Part shown: positions 17,894-30,987 of the stretch, one piece after another
Position numbering within the stretch: the first letter of the stretch is position 1
How the letters are laid out: the number at the start of each line of letters is the position of its first letter
Source of the DNA: Alteriqipengyuania_B sp035481675
GTDB taxonomy: Bacteria; Pseudomonadota; Alphaproteobacteria; Sphingomonadales; Sphingomonadaceae
NCBI RefSeq assembly: GCF_035481675.1
Contig: NZ_JAYJJW010000002.1
Location: forward strand, 372,001 to 436,000
Length of the DNA: 64,000 bases
Direction: 5' to 3'
Program-made: the position numbers and the translations under genes
Notes under the pieces: generated by a model
The model's database searches: none
What the model saw: only the letters and a program-made list of their open reading frames with translations
Told to the model about the DNA's origin: nothing

Positions 17894-19711
17894 CTACTCG
17901 GCGGCTTCCGCCACGTCCTCGCCTTCCGCCAGCTGGCGCGACCACATCTCGGCATAGAGGCCGTCGGAACGCAGCAATTCGGCGTGGCTGCCGCTTTCGG
18001 CGAGCCGTCCCTGGTCGAGGACAAGGATCCGGTCGGCATCGGCCACGGTGGAGAGCCGGTGCGCGATGGCCAGCGTGGTGCGGTCCTTTGCCACGCGGTT
18101 CATCGTGGCGAGGATGTCCTGCTCCGTCCGGGTGTCGAGCGCGCTGGTCGCTTCATCGAACAGCACGATGGGCGGGTTCTTGAGCAGGGTCCGCGCGATG
18201 GCCACGCGCTGCTTCTCGCCGCCCGAAAGCTTCAGGCCCCGCTCGCCCACCTCGGTGTCGAGACCGTCTGGCAGCATTTCGATGAAAGGCAGGATCGCGG
18301 CGTCGCGGGCGGCTTGGACAACCTCTTCCTGCGTCGCATCGGCGCGGCCGTAGGCGATGTTGTAGCCGATCGTGTCGTTGAAAAGCACGCTGTCCTGCGG
18401 GACGATGCCGATCGCCGCGCGCAGCGAAGCCTGCGTCACCTCGGCGATATCCTGCCCGTCGATCAGGATGCGGCCGGAATCGGGATCGTAGAAGCGGAAC
18501 AGCAGCCGCCCGATGGTGGATTTGCCCGCGCCCGAGGGGCCGACGATGGCGATCTGCGATCCGGCGGGCACTTCGAACGACAGGCCCTTAAGGATCGTGC
18601 GGTCCGGCTCGTAGCCGAAGGTCACGTCATCGAAGACGAGCGTCGGTTTGCGCACGACCAGCGCAGGGGCACCCGGCTTGTCGGACACTTCGACTTCCGT
18701 ATCCATCAGGCGGAACATTTCGGCCATGTCGATCAGGCCCTGGCGGATCGTGCGATAGACCCAGCCCAGCATGTCGAGCGGGCGGAACAGCTGCATCAGG
18801 TAGGTGTTCACCAGCACCAGGTCGCCCACGGTGAGATTGCCGTTCGACCATTCCCACACGGTGAAGGCCATCGCACCGGCCATCAGCAGGTTGGTGATAA
18901 AGGCCTGCGCCATGTTGAGATGGGCGAGCGAGTTGTCGGACTTGGTTGCCGCCTCGGCATAGGCGCGCGCCGCGCTGCCATAGCGCTCTTCCTCGCGCTT
19001 CTCCGCGCCGAAATATTTCACCGTCTCGTAATTGAGGAGCGAGTCGACCGCGCGGGCCAGCGCCGTCCCGTCGAGATCGTTCATCTGCGCCCGCAGCTTG
19101 GTGCGCCATTCGGTGATCCAGCGGGTGACCGCGATATAGAGGACGACCGTGACGGCGGTGGCCGCGACCAGTTCCCACCCGAACATCGTGTAGAAGATGA
19201 TGCCGACGATGGTCAGCTCGATGATCGTCGGCGCGATGTTGAAGAGGATGAAGTAGAGCATCGAATCGATGCTCTTGGTGCCTCGCTCGATCACCTTGGT
19301 GACTTCGCCCGTGCGGCGCGACAGGTGGAAGCGCAGCGACAGGCGGTGAAGCCGCGCGAAGACATCCGTTGCCAGCTCGCGCGTGGCGTCCTGCCCGACC
19401 TTCTCGAAGGCGATGTTGCGGATGTTGTCGAAGGCGACGGAGCCGAAGCGCCCGGCGGCATAGGCCACCACCAGCACCATCGGCAGGGTCGCGGTGGCCA
19501 GCGCGCCTTCCAGCTCGCTCATATGATCGATGGCGTATTTGTAGGCGAAGGGGATCGTCAGGATGATGCCCTTGGCACACAGCACCAGCAGCAGCGCGAT
19601 GACGATGCGCCGCTTCAGGTCCGGCCGCCCCGCCGGCCACAGATAGGGCAGGAAGCGCCGGATCGTGGCCCAGTCTGCCGGGTCCCGCCTTGGTTTCACC
19701 TTGTCAGCCAT
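17894..19711 (-). CDS. Atm1/HMT1-type ABC exporter (half transporter)
   Basis: 605 residues, membrane domain then ATPase. The membrane domain has the class-specific FNIAPTIIEL and KYFGAEKREEERYG (V-K-Y-F-G/N-A-E) motifs. The ATPase has Walker A GPSGAGKST, signature LSGGEKQR and Walker B IVLFDEATSALD. Bacterial Atm1 relatives export glutathione conjugates and confer heavy-metal tolerance, and connect to Fe-S metabolism. The transport substrate is inferred from the family. Confidence 0.93.
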   Translation of the reverse strand: MADKVKPRRDPADWATIRRFLPYLWPAGRPDLKRRIVIALLLVLCAKGIILTIPFAYKYAIDHMSELEGALATATLPMVLVVAYAAGRFGSVAFDNIRNIAFEKVGQDATRELATDVFARLHRLSLRFHLSRRTGEVTKVIERGTKSIDSMLYFILFNIAPTIIELTIVGIIFYTMFGWELVAATAVTVVLYIAVTRWITEWRTKLRAQMNDLDGTALARAVDSLLNYETVKYFGAEKREEERYGSAARAYAEAATKSDNSLAHLNMAQAFITNLLMAGAMAFTVWEWSNGNLTVGDLVLVNTYLMQLFRPLDMLGWVYRTIRQGLIDMAEMFRLMDTEVEVSDKPGAPALVVRKPTLVFDDVTFGYEPDRTILKGLSFEVPAGSQIAIVGPSGAGKSTIGRLLFRFYDPDSGRILIDGQDIAEVTQASLRAAIGIVPQDSVLFNDTIGYNIAYGRADATQEEVVQAARDAAILPFIEMLPDGLDTEVGERGLKLSGGEKQRVAIARTLLKNPPIVLFDEATSALDTRTEQDILATMNRVAKDRTTLAIAHRLSTVADADRILVLDQGRLAESGSHAELLRSDGLYAEMWSRQLAEGEDVAEAAE

Positions 19712-19769
19712 CGCCGCATGAAGTGGGCGCGGGTTGCCGAAGGCGCAAGGGCCGCCGGCGGAGGCGGGC

Positions 19770-20738
19770 CTAGCGGTTGAAGTCGAAATCGCGGTTGAAC
19801 ATGTCCTTCAGCTCCGATCCGCGCGGCAGGTCGAAGCGCACCCTGTTGGTCTTGAAGTCGATTGCCACGCGTTCGAACCGCCGCAATTCGTTGAGGCCGA
19901 GGATCAGGGCGGGGCGGTCTTCGAGGCCCAGCACCTTGAAGGGTTCCGCATCGCTGAAGGCCATCGCGACATTGTTGAGCCGCATGTCGCCGATCTCGAT
20001 CGTCTGCGCGCGGCGGATCGGGTTGACCTGCGTCGTCCCGTTGATGTCCTCGATCCACTGGAATCCCAGCACGCGACCGGGCAGCTTGGCTTCCAGCGCC
20101 CGGTTGCCGATGGATGCCTGCGCGCCCGTGTCGACGATGATCGCGGTGCGCACGCCGTTGATCTTCGCCTGCGTGATGATCAGCTGGCCCAGCCGCTCGC
20201 GCGCCTGCACGACGATCTCGAAACCGCGATTGCCGCCCAGTTCGTCGGCATCGTCGACCGCGATCAGGCCGCGCTTGAAATCGAGGAGGACGCGCTGTTC
20301 TTGGAGCGTATCGAGGCCCAGTATGCCGTCGATCGGGCCCAGATCCGCCGCATCCACCAGCGGGGCTGTTCGTACATAGACGCTGCGCGATCCGAACGTC
20401 AGCGCATCGATGGCGACGGTTTCGGTTTCCTTCCGGCTGGCCATGCCGACCAGCGTGACGGGCCGCCGGTCGCCCAGTTCGAGCCGGTCGGCAATCGCGC
20501 GCGAGAGGACGGTGGCTTCCGCCCCGGTGTCGACCATGAAGTTATAGGGGCCGGTGCCGTTGATCGTGACCGGCAATGTGTAGCGGCGATAGCGGTCGCG
20601 ATTGAGCTCGATCTCTTCCTGGGTGGGCGGCGCCTCGGCGGCGGGATCGCCCGATCGGGGCGTTTCGACCTGCGCGGCGGAGGTCCCGGCCAGCGCGAAT
20701 ACGGCAAGGGCCGGGGCGATCCAGTCGAGTAGAGGCAT
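19770..20738 (-). CDS. exported retroviral-type aspartyl protease with two DTG lobes
   Basis: 322 residues. The ATG at 20738 gives a signal peptide (MPLLDWIAPALAVFALAG) and follows AGGAGAGCTG-type ribosome site. Two active-site lobes are present in one chain: FMVDTGAEATVLS (Asp70) and AIIVDTGAQASIG (Asp203), each followed by a hydrophobic-Gly pocket strand (IDGILGLDTL, ALILGLNELRR). Bacterial aspartyl_protease_2 proteins usually have one or two such lobes; two would allow a pepsin-like monomer. It should act in the periplasm. Target unknown. Confidence 0.85.
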   Translation of the reverse strand: MPLLDWIAPALAVFALAGTSAAQVETPRSGDPAAEAPPTQEEIELNRDRYRRYTLPVTINGTGPYNFMVDTGAEATVLSRAIADRLELGDRRPVTLVGMASRKETETVAIDALTFGSRSVYVRTAPLVDAADLGPIDGILGLDTLQEQRVLLDFKRGLIAVDDADELGGNRGFEIVVQARERLGQLIITQAKINGVRTAIIVDTGAQASIGNRALEAKLPGRVLGFQWIEDINGTTQVNPIRRAQTIEIGDMRLNNVAMAFSDAEPFKVLGLEDRPALILGLNELRRFERVAIDFKTNRVRFDLPRGSELKDMFNRDFDFNR

Positions 20739-20878
20739 GGCAGCTCTCCTTCTGTCGGCCCTTCGAAGCAGCAACCTACCACCGCGCCAGGGTTTCGCCA
20801 AACCGCACGCGTCATGCGCCGGGCGGAGCAACAGCCCTTCCGCTTTGTTAACCGCGGCGTGGTACCAACCCCTTCGCA

Positions 20879-21823
20879 ATGAACCGGTTTTTTGCAGAAC
20901 TTCGCCGCCGTGTGGGCGAGCGCGCCTTCCTGTCAGCCGCCGCCGGCGTGCTGGCTACGCCGCCGTGCGTCCCGCGTGACGACGGGCTGGTGATCTTCTC
21001 GATGATCGGCACGCGGGTGCTCACCCCCTATCTCGTTGCGGCAAAGTCGCTCCATGCGCAGCTGCAACGCGGGCGGTTCGCCATCCTCGACGACGGGACG
21101 CTGACGCGCGAAGACAAGGCGATCCTGCGCAACCACCTCGGCGACCCGCAGATTTTCGGGCCCGATGTAGATACGAAGGCCTGTCCGACCTACAGTTCTT
21201 GGAAGCGACTGTTCACCCTGCTGGAGCTGCGCAAGACGAATTACGTCATCCAGCTGGACAGCGACACGATCACCCGCGCACCGGTGCGGCTGCTGGGCGA
21301 GCTGATCGATGCGGGGCGCGATTTCATCCTTAAGGGCGAAGCGGAAACCCGCTTCATGTCGCTGGAGGAAATCGCCGCCCAGGCACAGGCGAACCCGAAT
21401 TCGAGGCGCCCGCCGGTGCATGTGCAGCTGGCAATGGAAGCGAGGATGGACGAGGTGCGCATCCCGGATCGCGCGAACCTTCGCTATTCCCGCGGCTGTG
21501 CGGGTTTCGCCGGCTTCGCCCCGGACCCGAGTGGCACCGAGCTGGCCGAACAATTCTCTGCCGAGGCGGTGCGCCTGATCGGCTACGACCACTGGAAGCA
21601 GTGGGGCAGCGAACAGGTGACGTCCAATTTCCTGATCGCCCAGCGGCCCGATGCGGCGCTGCTGCCGTACGACCGCTATTGCAACTTCTGGGACGAGCCG
21701 GTGTCGCCCGAAATGGCCTTCGTCCATTTCATCGGCACTTACCGCTATCACGGCGGCGTCTACCGCGACATGGCGCGCGAGGCGATCGAGAGCCTGCGCC
21801 TGCGCGAAGCGATCGCTGCCTAG
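20879..21823 (+). CDS. putative glycosyltransferase-like protein with DxD motif
   Basis: 314 residues. IQLDSDTITR near 125-132 supplies a DxD-type metal site within a plausible GT-A strand. An N-terminal LVIFSMIGTRVLTPYLVAAKSL and a terminal AFVHFIGTYRYHGGVY fit a nucleotide-sugar transferase fold of the glycosyl_transf_8-like kind. Its stop overlaps the stop of the convergent flippase gene by about 3 bases. The pairing with a polysaccharide flippase suggests a surface-glycan role. Family membership is a moderate-confidence inference. Confidence 0.6.
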   Translation: MNRFFAELRRRVGERAFLSAAAGVLATPPCVPRDDGLVIFSMIGTRVLTPYLVAAKSLHAQLQRGRFAILDDGTLTREDKAILRNHLGDPQIFGPDVDTKACPTYSSWKRLFTLLELRKTNYVIQLDSDTITRAPVRLLGELIDAGRDFILKGEAETRFMSLEEIAAQAQANPNSRRPPVHVQLAMEARMDEVRIPDRANLRYSRGCAGFAGFAPDPSGTELAEQFSAEAVRLIGYDHWKQWGSEQVTSNFLIAQRPDAALLPYDRYCNFWDEPVSPEMAFVHFIGTYRYHGGVYRDMAREAIESLRLREAIAA

Positions 21824-23340
21824 GCGGTTACCGGCGCCGCGACCTTCCGCTTCAGCACCAGGCGCAACACGTCCATTGTCGATTGCCGGGCGAACAGCAA
21901 CAGGCCCGCCGCGTAAGTCGCCGCGCCCAGCATCACGAGCGCGGCCAGCCTCAGCCACTGCGCCGGGAAGGCGACCAGCGCGTCCAGGCCGAGGACTGCT
22001 GCCGCCATGAGCGCGCTTGCCGCCAACGCGGGGGCGATGGCCCGGGCAAGGTCGCGCAGCCGCACACCGAGCGCGGGCAGGGTGATCCAGCTGCAGATCG
22101 CCAGCACCAGCGCAAAGCCTGCGATCCACGCCCAGGCGACTCCGATCAGCCCCCATTGCAGCGCGAAGAAAAAGGCCGCCGGCATCACAAGCGCGCCCGC
22201 CAGCCCGTTCTTCAAGGGAATGTCGGCCCGGTCGATCGCGTTCGCCGCCGGGACATAGAGCGTCAGCATGGTCTTCAGCGGCATGGCGATGGCGAGCAGG
22301 ATGACGAACGGCACCGTGCCGGCCCATTTCTCACCCAGTACCGTCAGTACCAGCGGCTCCGCCGTGACGGCGAAGCCTGCGAAGACCGGCAGGCCCACCA
22401 GCATGATCAGCTGGACCGATCGCAGGAAGGCCGATGCAACGGCGGCGCGGTCCTCGTCCATGATCCGGCTGTAGGCGGAAAAGGCCACCTCGTTGAGCGG
22501 CGGCACGACCTTTGTCAGGAACACCTGCGTCAGGAACAGCGCGGTGGAATAGATGCCGAGCTCCGCGGCGCTGTAATAGCGGCCGACGATGAAGATGTCC
22601 GCCTGGCTCTGGAGGAACCAGAACAGCTGGCTCACCAGCACCAGTCCGCCGAACCGCGCGATGAAGCCAGCACCGCGGAAGTCGAAGCTTGGCCATATAT
22701 AGGCGCGTGCCGCAACGGTCAGGCCGATCGCCCTTATATAGAGGCCCAGCAACGGGGCGATGACGAGCGTCCACACGCCCCAGCCCAGCAGCGCGCCCGC
22801 AACCGCGGACAGGGCGGCAACGATGGCGGAAACGAAGTTGACCCGTGCCTGCCGCCGGAAATCCATCTCGCGCGACAATATGGTGTAGGCCAGCACGATG
22901 AAGGGCGTGGTCGGGTAGAGCAGGGCCTGCACCTGCAGCAGCCGCGCGACCATCGGCTCGCCGAAATAGGCTGCGACATAAGGCGCGGCGAGCAGCTGCG
23001 CGGCGGCGAGGCCTGCGTTCATCAGCACCAGCATGCCGAACAGCTGGCGCAGCATGTGCGGCGTCACGTCCTTGCGCTGGATCAGGGCGCTCGCGAATCC
23101 GTATCCATTGACGAGACTCAGCAGCAGCGAGATCACCCCGGTCATCGCGACAAGACCGTAATCCTCGGGCGTGAGGATCCGAATCACGAAGAAAGTGGAA
23201 GCCCACGCGACGACCTGGCCGAGAATCTGGGTGCCCGAACGCCAGATTACGGCGCTGCGCACCTTGTCGCCGAAGCTCGGTTCGGCGGAATCAGGGCCCA
23301 AATCGGTCGGATTCGGCGTGGTTTGTGCGGTGTCGGCCAT
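21820..23340 (-). CDS. polysaccharide flippase / lipopolysaccharide biosynthesis protein (MATE/MVF-like)
   Basis: 506 residues with 12-14 membrane helices. It begins with SFGDKVRSAVIWRSGTQILGQVVAWASTFFVIRILTPEDYGLVAM, the start typical of Wzx/AmsL-type flippases (WRSGTQILGQVVAW, LTPEDYGLVA). Such proteins flip lipid-linked glycan units. The ATG at 23340 was preferred to the longer frame, whose extra 50 residues look like noise. It is next to the rRNA operon and divergent from it. Confidence 0.87.
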   Translation of the reverse strand: MADTAQTTPNPTDLGPDSAEPSFGDKVRSAVIWRSGTQILGQVVAWASTFFVIRILTPEDYGLVAMTGVISLLLSLVNGYGFASALIQRKDVTPHMLRQLFGMLVLMNAGLAAAQLLAAPYVAAYFGEPMVARLLQVQALLYPTTPFIVLAYTILSREMDFRRQARVNFVSAIVAALSAVAGALLGWGVWTLVIAPLLGLYIRAIGLTVAARAYIWPSFDFRGAGFIARFGGLVLVSQLFWFLQSQADIFIVGRYYSAAELGIYSTALFLTQVFLTKVVPPLNEVAFSAYSRIMDEDRAAVASAFLRSVQLIMLVGLPVFAGFAVTAEPLVLTVLGEKWAGTVPFVILLAIAMPLKTMLTLYVPAANAIDRADIPLKNGLAGALVMPAAFFFALQWGLIGVAWAWIAGFALVLAICSWITLPALGVRLRDLARAIAPALAASALMAAAVLGLDALVAFPAQWLRLAALVMLGAATYAAGLLLFARQSTMDVLRLVLKRKVAAPVTA

Positions 23341-23433
23341 TGCGAACGCCCTTACACCCCCCACATGACGATCCGGTAAACGGCGGGTTTCTGCGCTTTT
23401 TCGAGTTTTTTGAAATTTTCTTCCAAAAAGCCG

Positions 23434-23462
23434 TTGACCGAATCCAACACCCCCCATATATG
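23434..23462 (+). promoter_or_regulatory. ribosomal RNA operon promoter
   Basis: TTGACC (23434-23439), a 17-base spacer, then TATATG (23457-23462). Both hexamers are near consensus. An A/T-rich stretch just upstream (23402-23430) may act as an UP element. The start would be near 23469, giving a leader of about 365 bases. Confidence 0.75.
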
Positions 23463-23587
23463 CCCTCTCACCGCAGCGGAGACGCCCCAACGGGGAACGC
23501 GCCGCAAGCGGTCGCCAACATAATCGGATAGCCGGTCCCCCGGTGTAAATCGGGGAAACACTAGCTGTCCGCTTTTACATGTTGAGT

Positions 23588-23604
23588 GGCTCTTTGACAT
23601 TGTT
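23588..23604 (+). promoter_or_regulatory. boxA-like antitermination site in the rrn leader
   Basis: GGCTCTTTGACATTGT matches the boxA pattern TGCTCTTTA/GACA; the same core recurs before the 23S gene. NusB/NusE bind this site to allow antiterminated rRNA synthesis. Confidence 0.6.
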
Positions 23605-23832
23605 AGTTTTTGATGAAGGGACATGTGGGCGACGGCGCCCGGTCCGGGGACCTCAAGGCTCCGAGTACCGGTTAACCTAAGCCGATTGCCACATCCTTCC
23701 AGGCTCCACAGTCTGGTTGTGATGATGCATGTCCATTCGTATCCATTACGTTTGACAGTGCAGGTATCGGCTCCTTGAAGCTCATGCCTTGCAGGCTAGC
23801 GATTTCGATCGTGCTTGCTTGGTGTGTGACAC

Positions 23833-25331
<1,499 letters not shown>

Positions 25332-25516
25332 TGCTTTCGAAAGCGCCTGACCTCGTGTCGGGAAGAGCTTCGCAGGCATTCTAAGAACATGCCGTCGTCC
25401 TCATGTCCTTTCATCACTGGAGAGCAACGCAGCCAAGCTGTGTTGTTTGCCTGAGCTGGCTCACGCCGCCCGCGGCCGCCTTTCCCTTTGGAGAGTGCGC
25501 AGCCAGCGGCGAGCGA

Positions 25517-25593
<77 letters not shown>

Positions 25594-25637
25594 CTCGCCA
25601 GCCTTTTCGAAAGGTCGGGCGCGCATGACTATCTAAA

Positions 25638-25713
25638 GGGGCCTTAGCTCAGCTGGGAGAGCACCTGCTTTGCAAGCAGGGGGTCATCGGTTCGATCCCG
25701 ATAGGCTCCACCA
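25638..25713 (+). tRNA. tRNA-Ala (anticodon TGC)
   Basis: GGGGCCT acceptor pairs with AGGCTCC; the anticodon loop TTTGCAA holds TGC; T-loop GTTCGATCCC; encoded CCA. Follows tRNA-Ile in the rrn spacer as usual. Confidence 0.98.
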
Positions 25714-25788
25714 GATAGCGACAGTTTCTCCAGGATGAAAAGAAAACGGATCTCGCGTTTATGCGAGTAGTGCGGGGATTTGCCCCGT

Positions 25789-25806
25789 GCGTCTTTGACA
25801 TTGTGA
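25789..25806 (+). promoter_or_regulatory. boxA-like site in the 16S-23S spacer
   Basis: GCGTCTTTGACATTGTGA repeats the leader boxA core TCTTTGACATTGT exactly. It lies about 180 bases before the 23S gene. Confidence 0.55.
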
Positions 25807-25983
25807 ATGGGTTTTTAAATCGATGCCGTGGCGCATGGATTGTTACGATGGTCTAGCCGACCCGCGTAACGTTCGATCTATGCATCACAAATCAATCAAA
25901 TTGATTATCTGGCTGAGATAATTGTCCGCACTATCGTGAAGACGGCAGCTTTTATGCAGGCTTGTCGTTGATGGTGTGGGTTC

Positions 25984-28777
<2,794 letters not shown>

Positions 28778-28894
28778 GAACCCCATCATCAACGACAGTC
28801 CTGCACGCAGGATCGTCGGATGGACGATCATCCAGCCAGAGACGCTCAATATTGTTGCACCTATCGATTTAAAACCGTTCTGCGCCGGCTTCAT

Positions 28895-29012
28895 TGCTTG
28901 GTGGTCATAGCGTCTGTGACCCACCCGATCCCATCTCGAACTCGGCCGTGAAACCGGACAGCGCCGATGGTACTAGTGCTTAAGCACTGGAAGAGTAGGA
29001 CGCCGCCAGGCA
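28895..29012 (+). rRNA. rrf: 5S ribosomal RNA
   Basis: 118 bases. The ends pair (TGCTTGGTGG with CCGCCAGGCA), and CCCATCTCGAACTCGG is the loop-B/C landmark. Spaced about 117 bases after 23S. Confidence 0.95.
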
Positions 29013-29050
29013 TTGCAGCCGGCGCATAACGGAAACCCATTCACATAGTC

Positions 29051-29079
29051 GAAGGGCCGCCCCACAGGGTCGGCCCTTT
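29051..29079 (+). terminator. rrn hairpin, probable terminator
   Basis: AAGGGCCG pairs with CGGCCCTT around an 11-base loop, followed by TTC. It lies between 5S and tRNA-fMet, so it may act as a terminator or only a processing hairpin. Confidence 0.5.
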
Positions 29080-29107
29080 CGGCGTCTCTGGACGCCAAAA
29101 ACGGTGC

Positions 29108-29184
<77 letters not shown>

Positions 29185-29214
29185 CCATCTGTTTGATAAC
29201 ACAGAATTTAATCA

Positions 29215-29234
29215 CCCCACTGCTTCCAGTGGGG
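29215..29234 (+). terminator. 8-bp perfect hairpin after tRNA-fMet
   Basis: CCCCACTG, loop CTTC, CAGTGGGG. No strong T-run follows (CTTCTCCTGTTT), so it is a weak terminator candidate for the rrn transcript. The remaining bases to 29596 show no convincing coding frame, and no other structure was seen there. Confidence 0.5.
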
Positions 29235-29596
29235 CTTCTCCTGTTTGCAACTGTAAGCAAATAGGAAGCAACTCGGCATGAAAATCATTCGCGGCCAATT
29301 TTTTGGATTTTGGTTTATCTTCCATCCCAATGAGTAGGCAGCATCGCGACAAGTCCGATTGGATCTTCCCAGACCTTGGGCGTCGGAACCCAATGCTTCC
29401 AAGATCCGCGATGAAGCGAACGTGGGCGACTTTCCGACCCAAAACTCCGCAAGGCCCCGAGGCGAGGTCAGCCCCTCGATCGAGGGAACCTGCCGCGAGG
29501 GTTCTAAATCACTGAATGCGGTGACCGCAGGGACGGATGTTCACAAAAATTTTACCATGCTTCGACTAATCCTCGCAGCAGGCAAGGTGGTCCGAA

Positions 29597-29965
29597 ATGG
29601 CGAAAATTTTGATTGCCGACGACGAAAGGCTCTTGAGGGATCTCCTCGAATTCCGCCTTGCCCAAAAGGATCACACCGTCGTGGCAGCGAGCGACGGACG
29701 TGAAGCGTTGGAGCGGCTAGACGATAGCGCGCCAGATGCAGTCGTGCTGGATATGATGATGCCGATACACGACGGAATGGAAGTGCTTCGGCGGATGCGG
29801 GCCTCGGAGCAGCATGCAGACACACCTGTTATAATGCTGACAGCTCGACGCAGTGAAAAGGACATAGTTGGTGCGCTCGCTCTCGGGGCCAGCGACTATC
29901 TCGTGAAACCCTTCATGCCTGAGGAGCTGCTGGCGCGCCTTTCCCGACTGCTGAAAACAGCATGA
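29597..29965 (+). CDS. single-domain response regulator (receiver only)
   Basis: 122 residues, a lone CheY-type receiver with no output domain. Phospho-acceptor Asp52 in VVLDMMMP, acidic pair DD (8-9), Lys in YLVKPF. AAGGTGG gives a ribosome site 9 bases before the ATG. The gene overlaps the next by 4 bases (ATGA), so it belongs to the YaiO/HEAT/GT2 operon. A receiver with no DNA-binding domain probably acts by binding a partner such as the kinase, the synthase or the HEAT protein. Confidence 0.92.
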   Translation: MAKILIADDERLLRDLLEFRLAQKDHTVVAASDGREALERLDDSAPDAVVLDMMMPIHDGMEVLRRMRASEQHADTPVIMLTARRSEKDIVGALALGASDYLVKPFMPEELLARLSRLLKTA

Positions 29966-30987
29966 GATTGCAGCGAGAAGCCATTCTCGGAGCAGCCCTG
30001 ATTCTCGGCATTCCTTCATTGGCGGCGGGGCAGGAGCAGACCGGTTACGAGCTCGGTATTGAGGCCAGGCTTGCAGGCGACCCACAAGCGGCCGCGACGC
30101 ATTTGGAGCTTTGGCTCGCGGAGCATCCCGACGATGCGGATGCGAAGGTGCAATTAGGGTACGCCTATTTAGCACTGGACAGGCTTGCCAGCGCGGAGGC
30201 CCAGTTTCGCGCCGTACTGGCAGCGGCTCCCGACTATGTCGATGCGTCTGCCGGTATCGCCGAGATCGTACGTCGCAGGAAGCATGATAGCAGAAGAGCA
30301 TCTACCCTGCTGGTCGAAGGCGCGCGCTCCGCGCTCGATGGGAATTTGGAAGATTGGACGGAAATCGGGGCCACCTTTGTGATGCCGATTGCCGCTCGCG
30401 ACACGCTGGAAGTGCGGGCGATCCATTACGAGCGGTTCGGGCTGGAAGACATCGAGCTTGGCGCCCTTTACACCCGGCGCGCGGACGAGGACGCGTGGCT
30501 GCGCTTCGGCGCCAGCGGCACACCTTCGGCAGATTTCCGACCCGGGACGAGTCTTACTGCGGGTATGGACCGACGCCTTTCGCGTGGTCCGGGAGCGACC
30601 GTGGTGGGTATCGACGCTGCGTGGCGCGCTTTCCCTGCGCAGGATGTGTTCAATCTCTCTCCAGCGATCACCCGGTATCTGGGAAATAGCGGGAATGCCT
30701 CGATAACGACGCGTGCGAATCTGCTCGCGGCGGATGGAGTCACGCTGCGCGTCGGCGGATCGCTGCGGGCGGATTACCTGCCGCGCCAGCGCCATCGGGC
30801 CTTCGTCGGCATCGCAGCGGGACCCGATACCGATGTCGGTGTGGTAACCGACACCTATTCGGTTTTTAGTGGCGGGGAAGTTCCCGTGGGAGACACCCTG
30901 ACCTTAATCGGTAGCGTTGCGCGCGAATGGCGCGACGGTCCTGCTGATCGCACCGAATTTCGCCTCGGCTTGAAAGTCGGGTTGTGA
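29962..30987 (+). CDS. YaiO-family outer-membrane beta-barrel protein with N-terminal TPR
   Basis: 341 residues. Signal peptide MRLQREAILGAALILGIPSL ending LAAGQ. Then a TPR-like pair (GYELGIEARLAGDPQAAATHLELWL, LGYAYLALDRLASAEAQFRAVLAAAPDYVDA). The C-terminal 200 residues are a beta-barrel with alternating polar/aromatic strands ending EFRLGLKVGL, as in YaiO proteins that are linked to exopolysaccharide export. Starts inside the preceding receiver gene (ATGA); the next gene starts inside its own stop (GTGA). Confidence 0.82.
   Translation: MRLQREAILGAALILGIPSLAAGQEQTGYELGIEARLAGDPQAAATHLELWLAEHPDDADAKVQLGYAYLALDRLASAEAQFRAVLAAAPDYVDASAGIAEIVRRRKHDSRRASTLLVEGARSALDGNLEDWTEIGATFVMPIAARDTLEVRAIHYERFGLEDIELGALYTRRADEDAWLRFGASGTPSADFRPGTSLTAGMDRRLSRGPGATVVGIDAAWRAFPAQDVFNLSPAITRYLGNSGNASITTRANLLAADGVTLRVGGSLRADYLPRQRHRAFVGIAAGPDTDVGVVTDTYSVFSGGEVPVGDTLTLIGSVAREWRDGPADRTEFRLGLKVGL

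Noticed and set aside
15959..19780. A 1273-codon open frame on the plus strand
   Set aside because: It runs antisense to the SulP and Atm1 genes, is rich in His, Asp, Arg and Gln and shows no domain; a high-GC shadow frame.
29303..29515. 70-codon plus-strand frame after tRNA-fMet
   Set aside because: No ribosome site, no family, overlapping alternative frames of equal length; judged non-coding.
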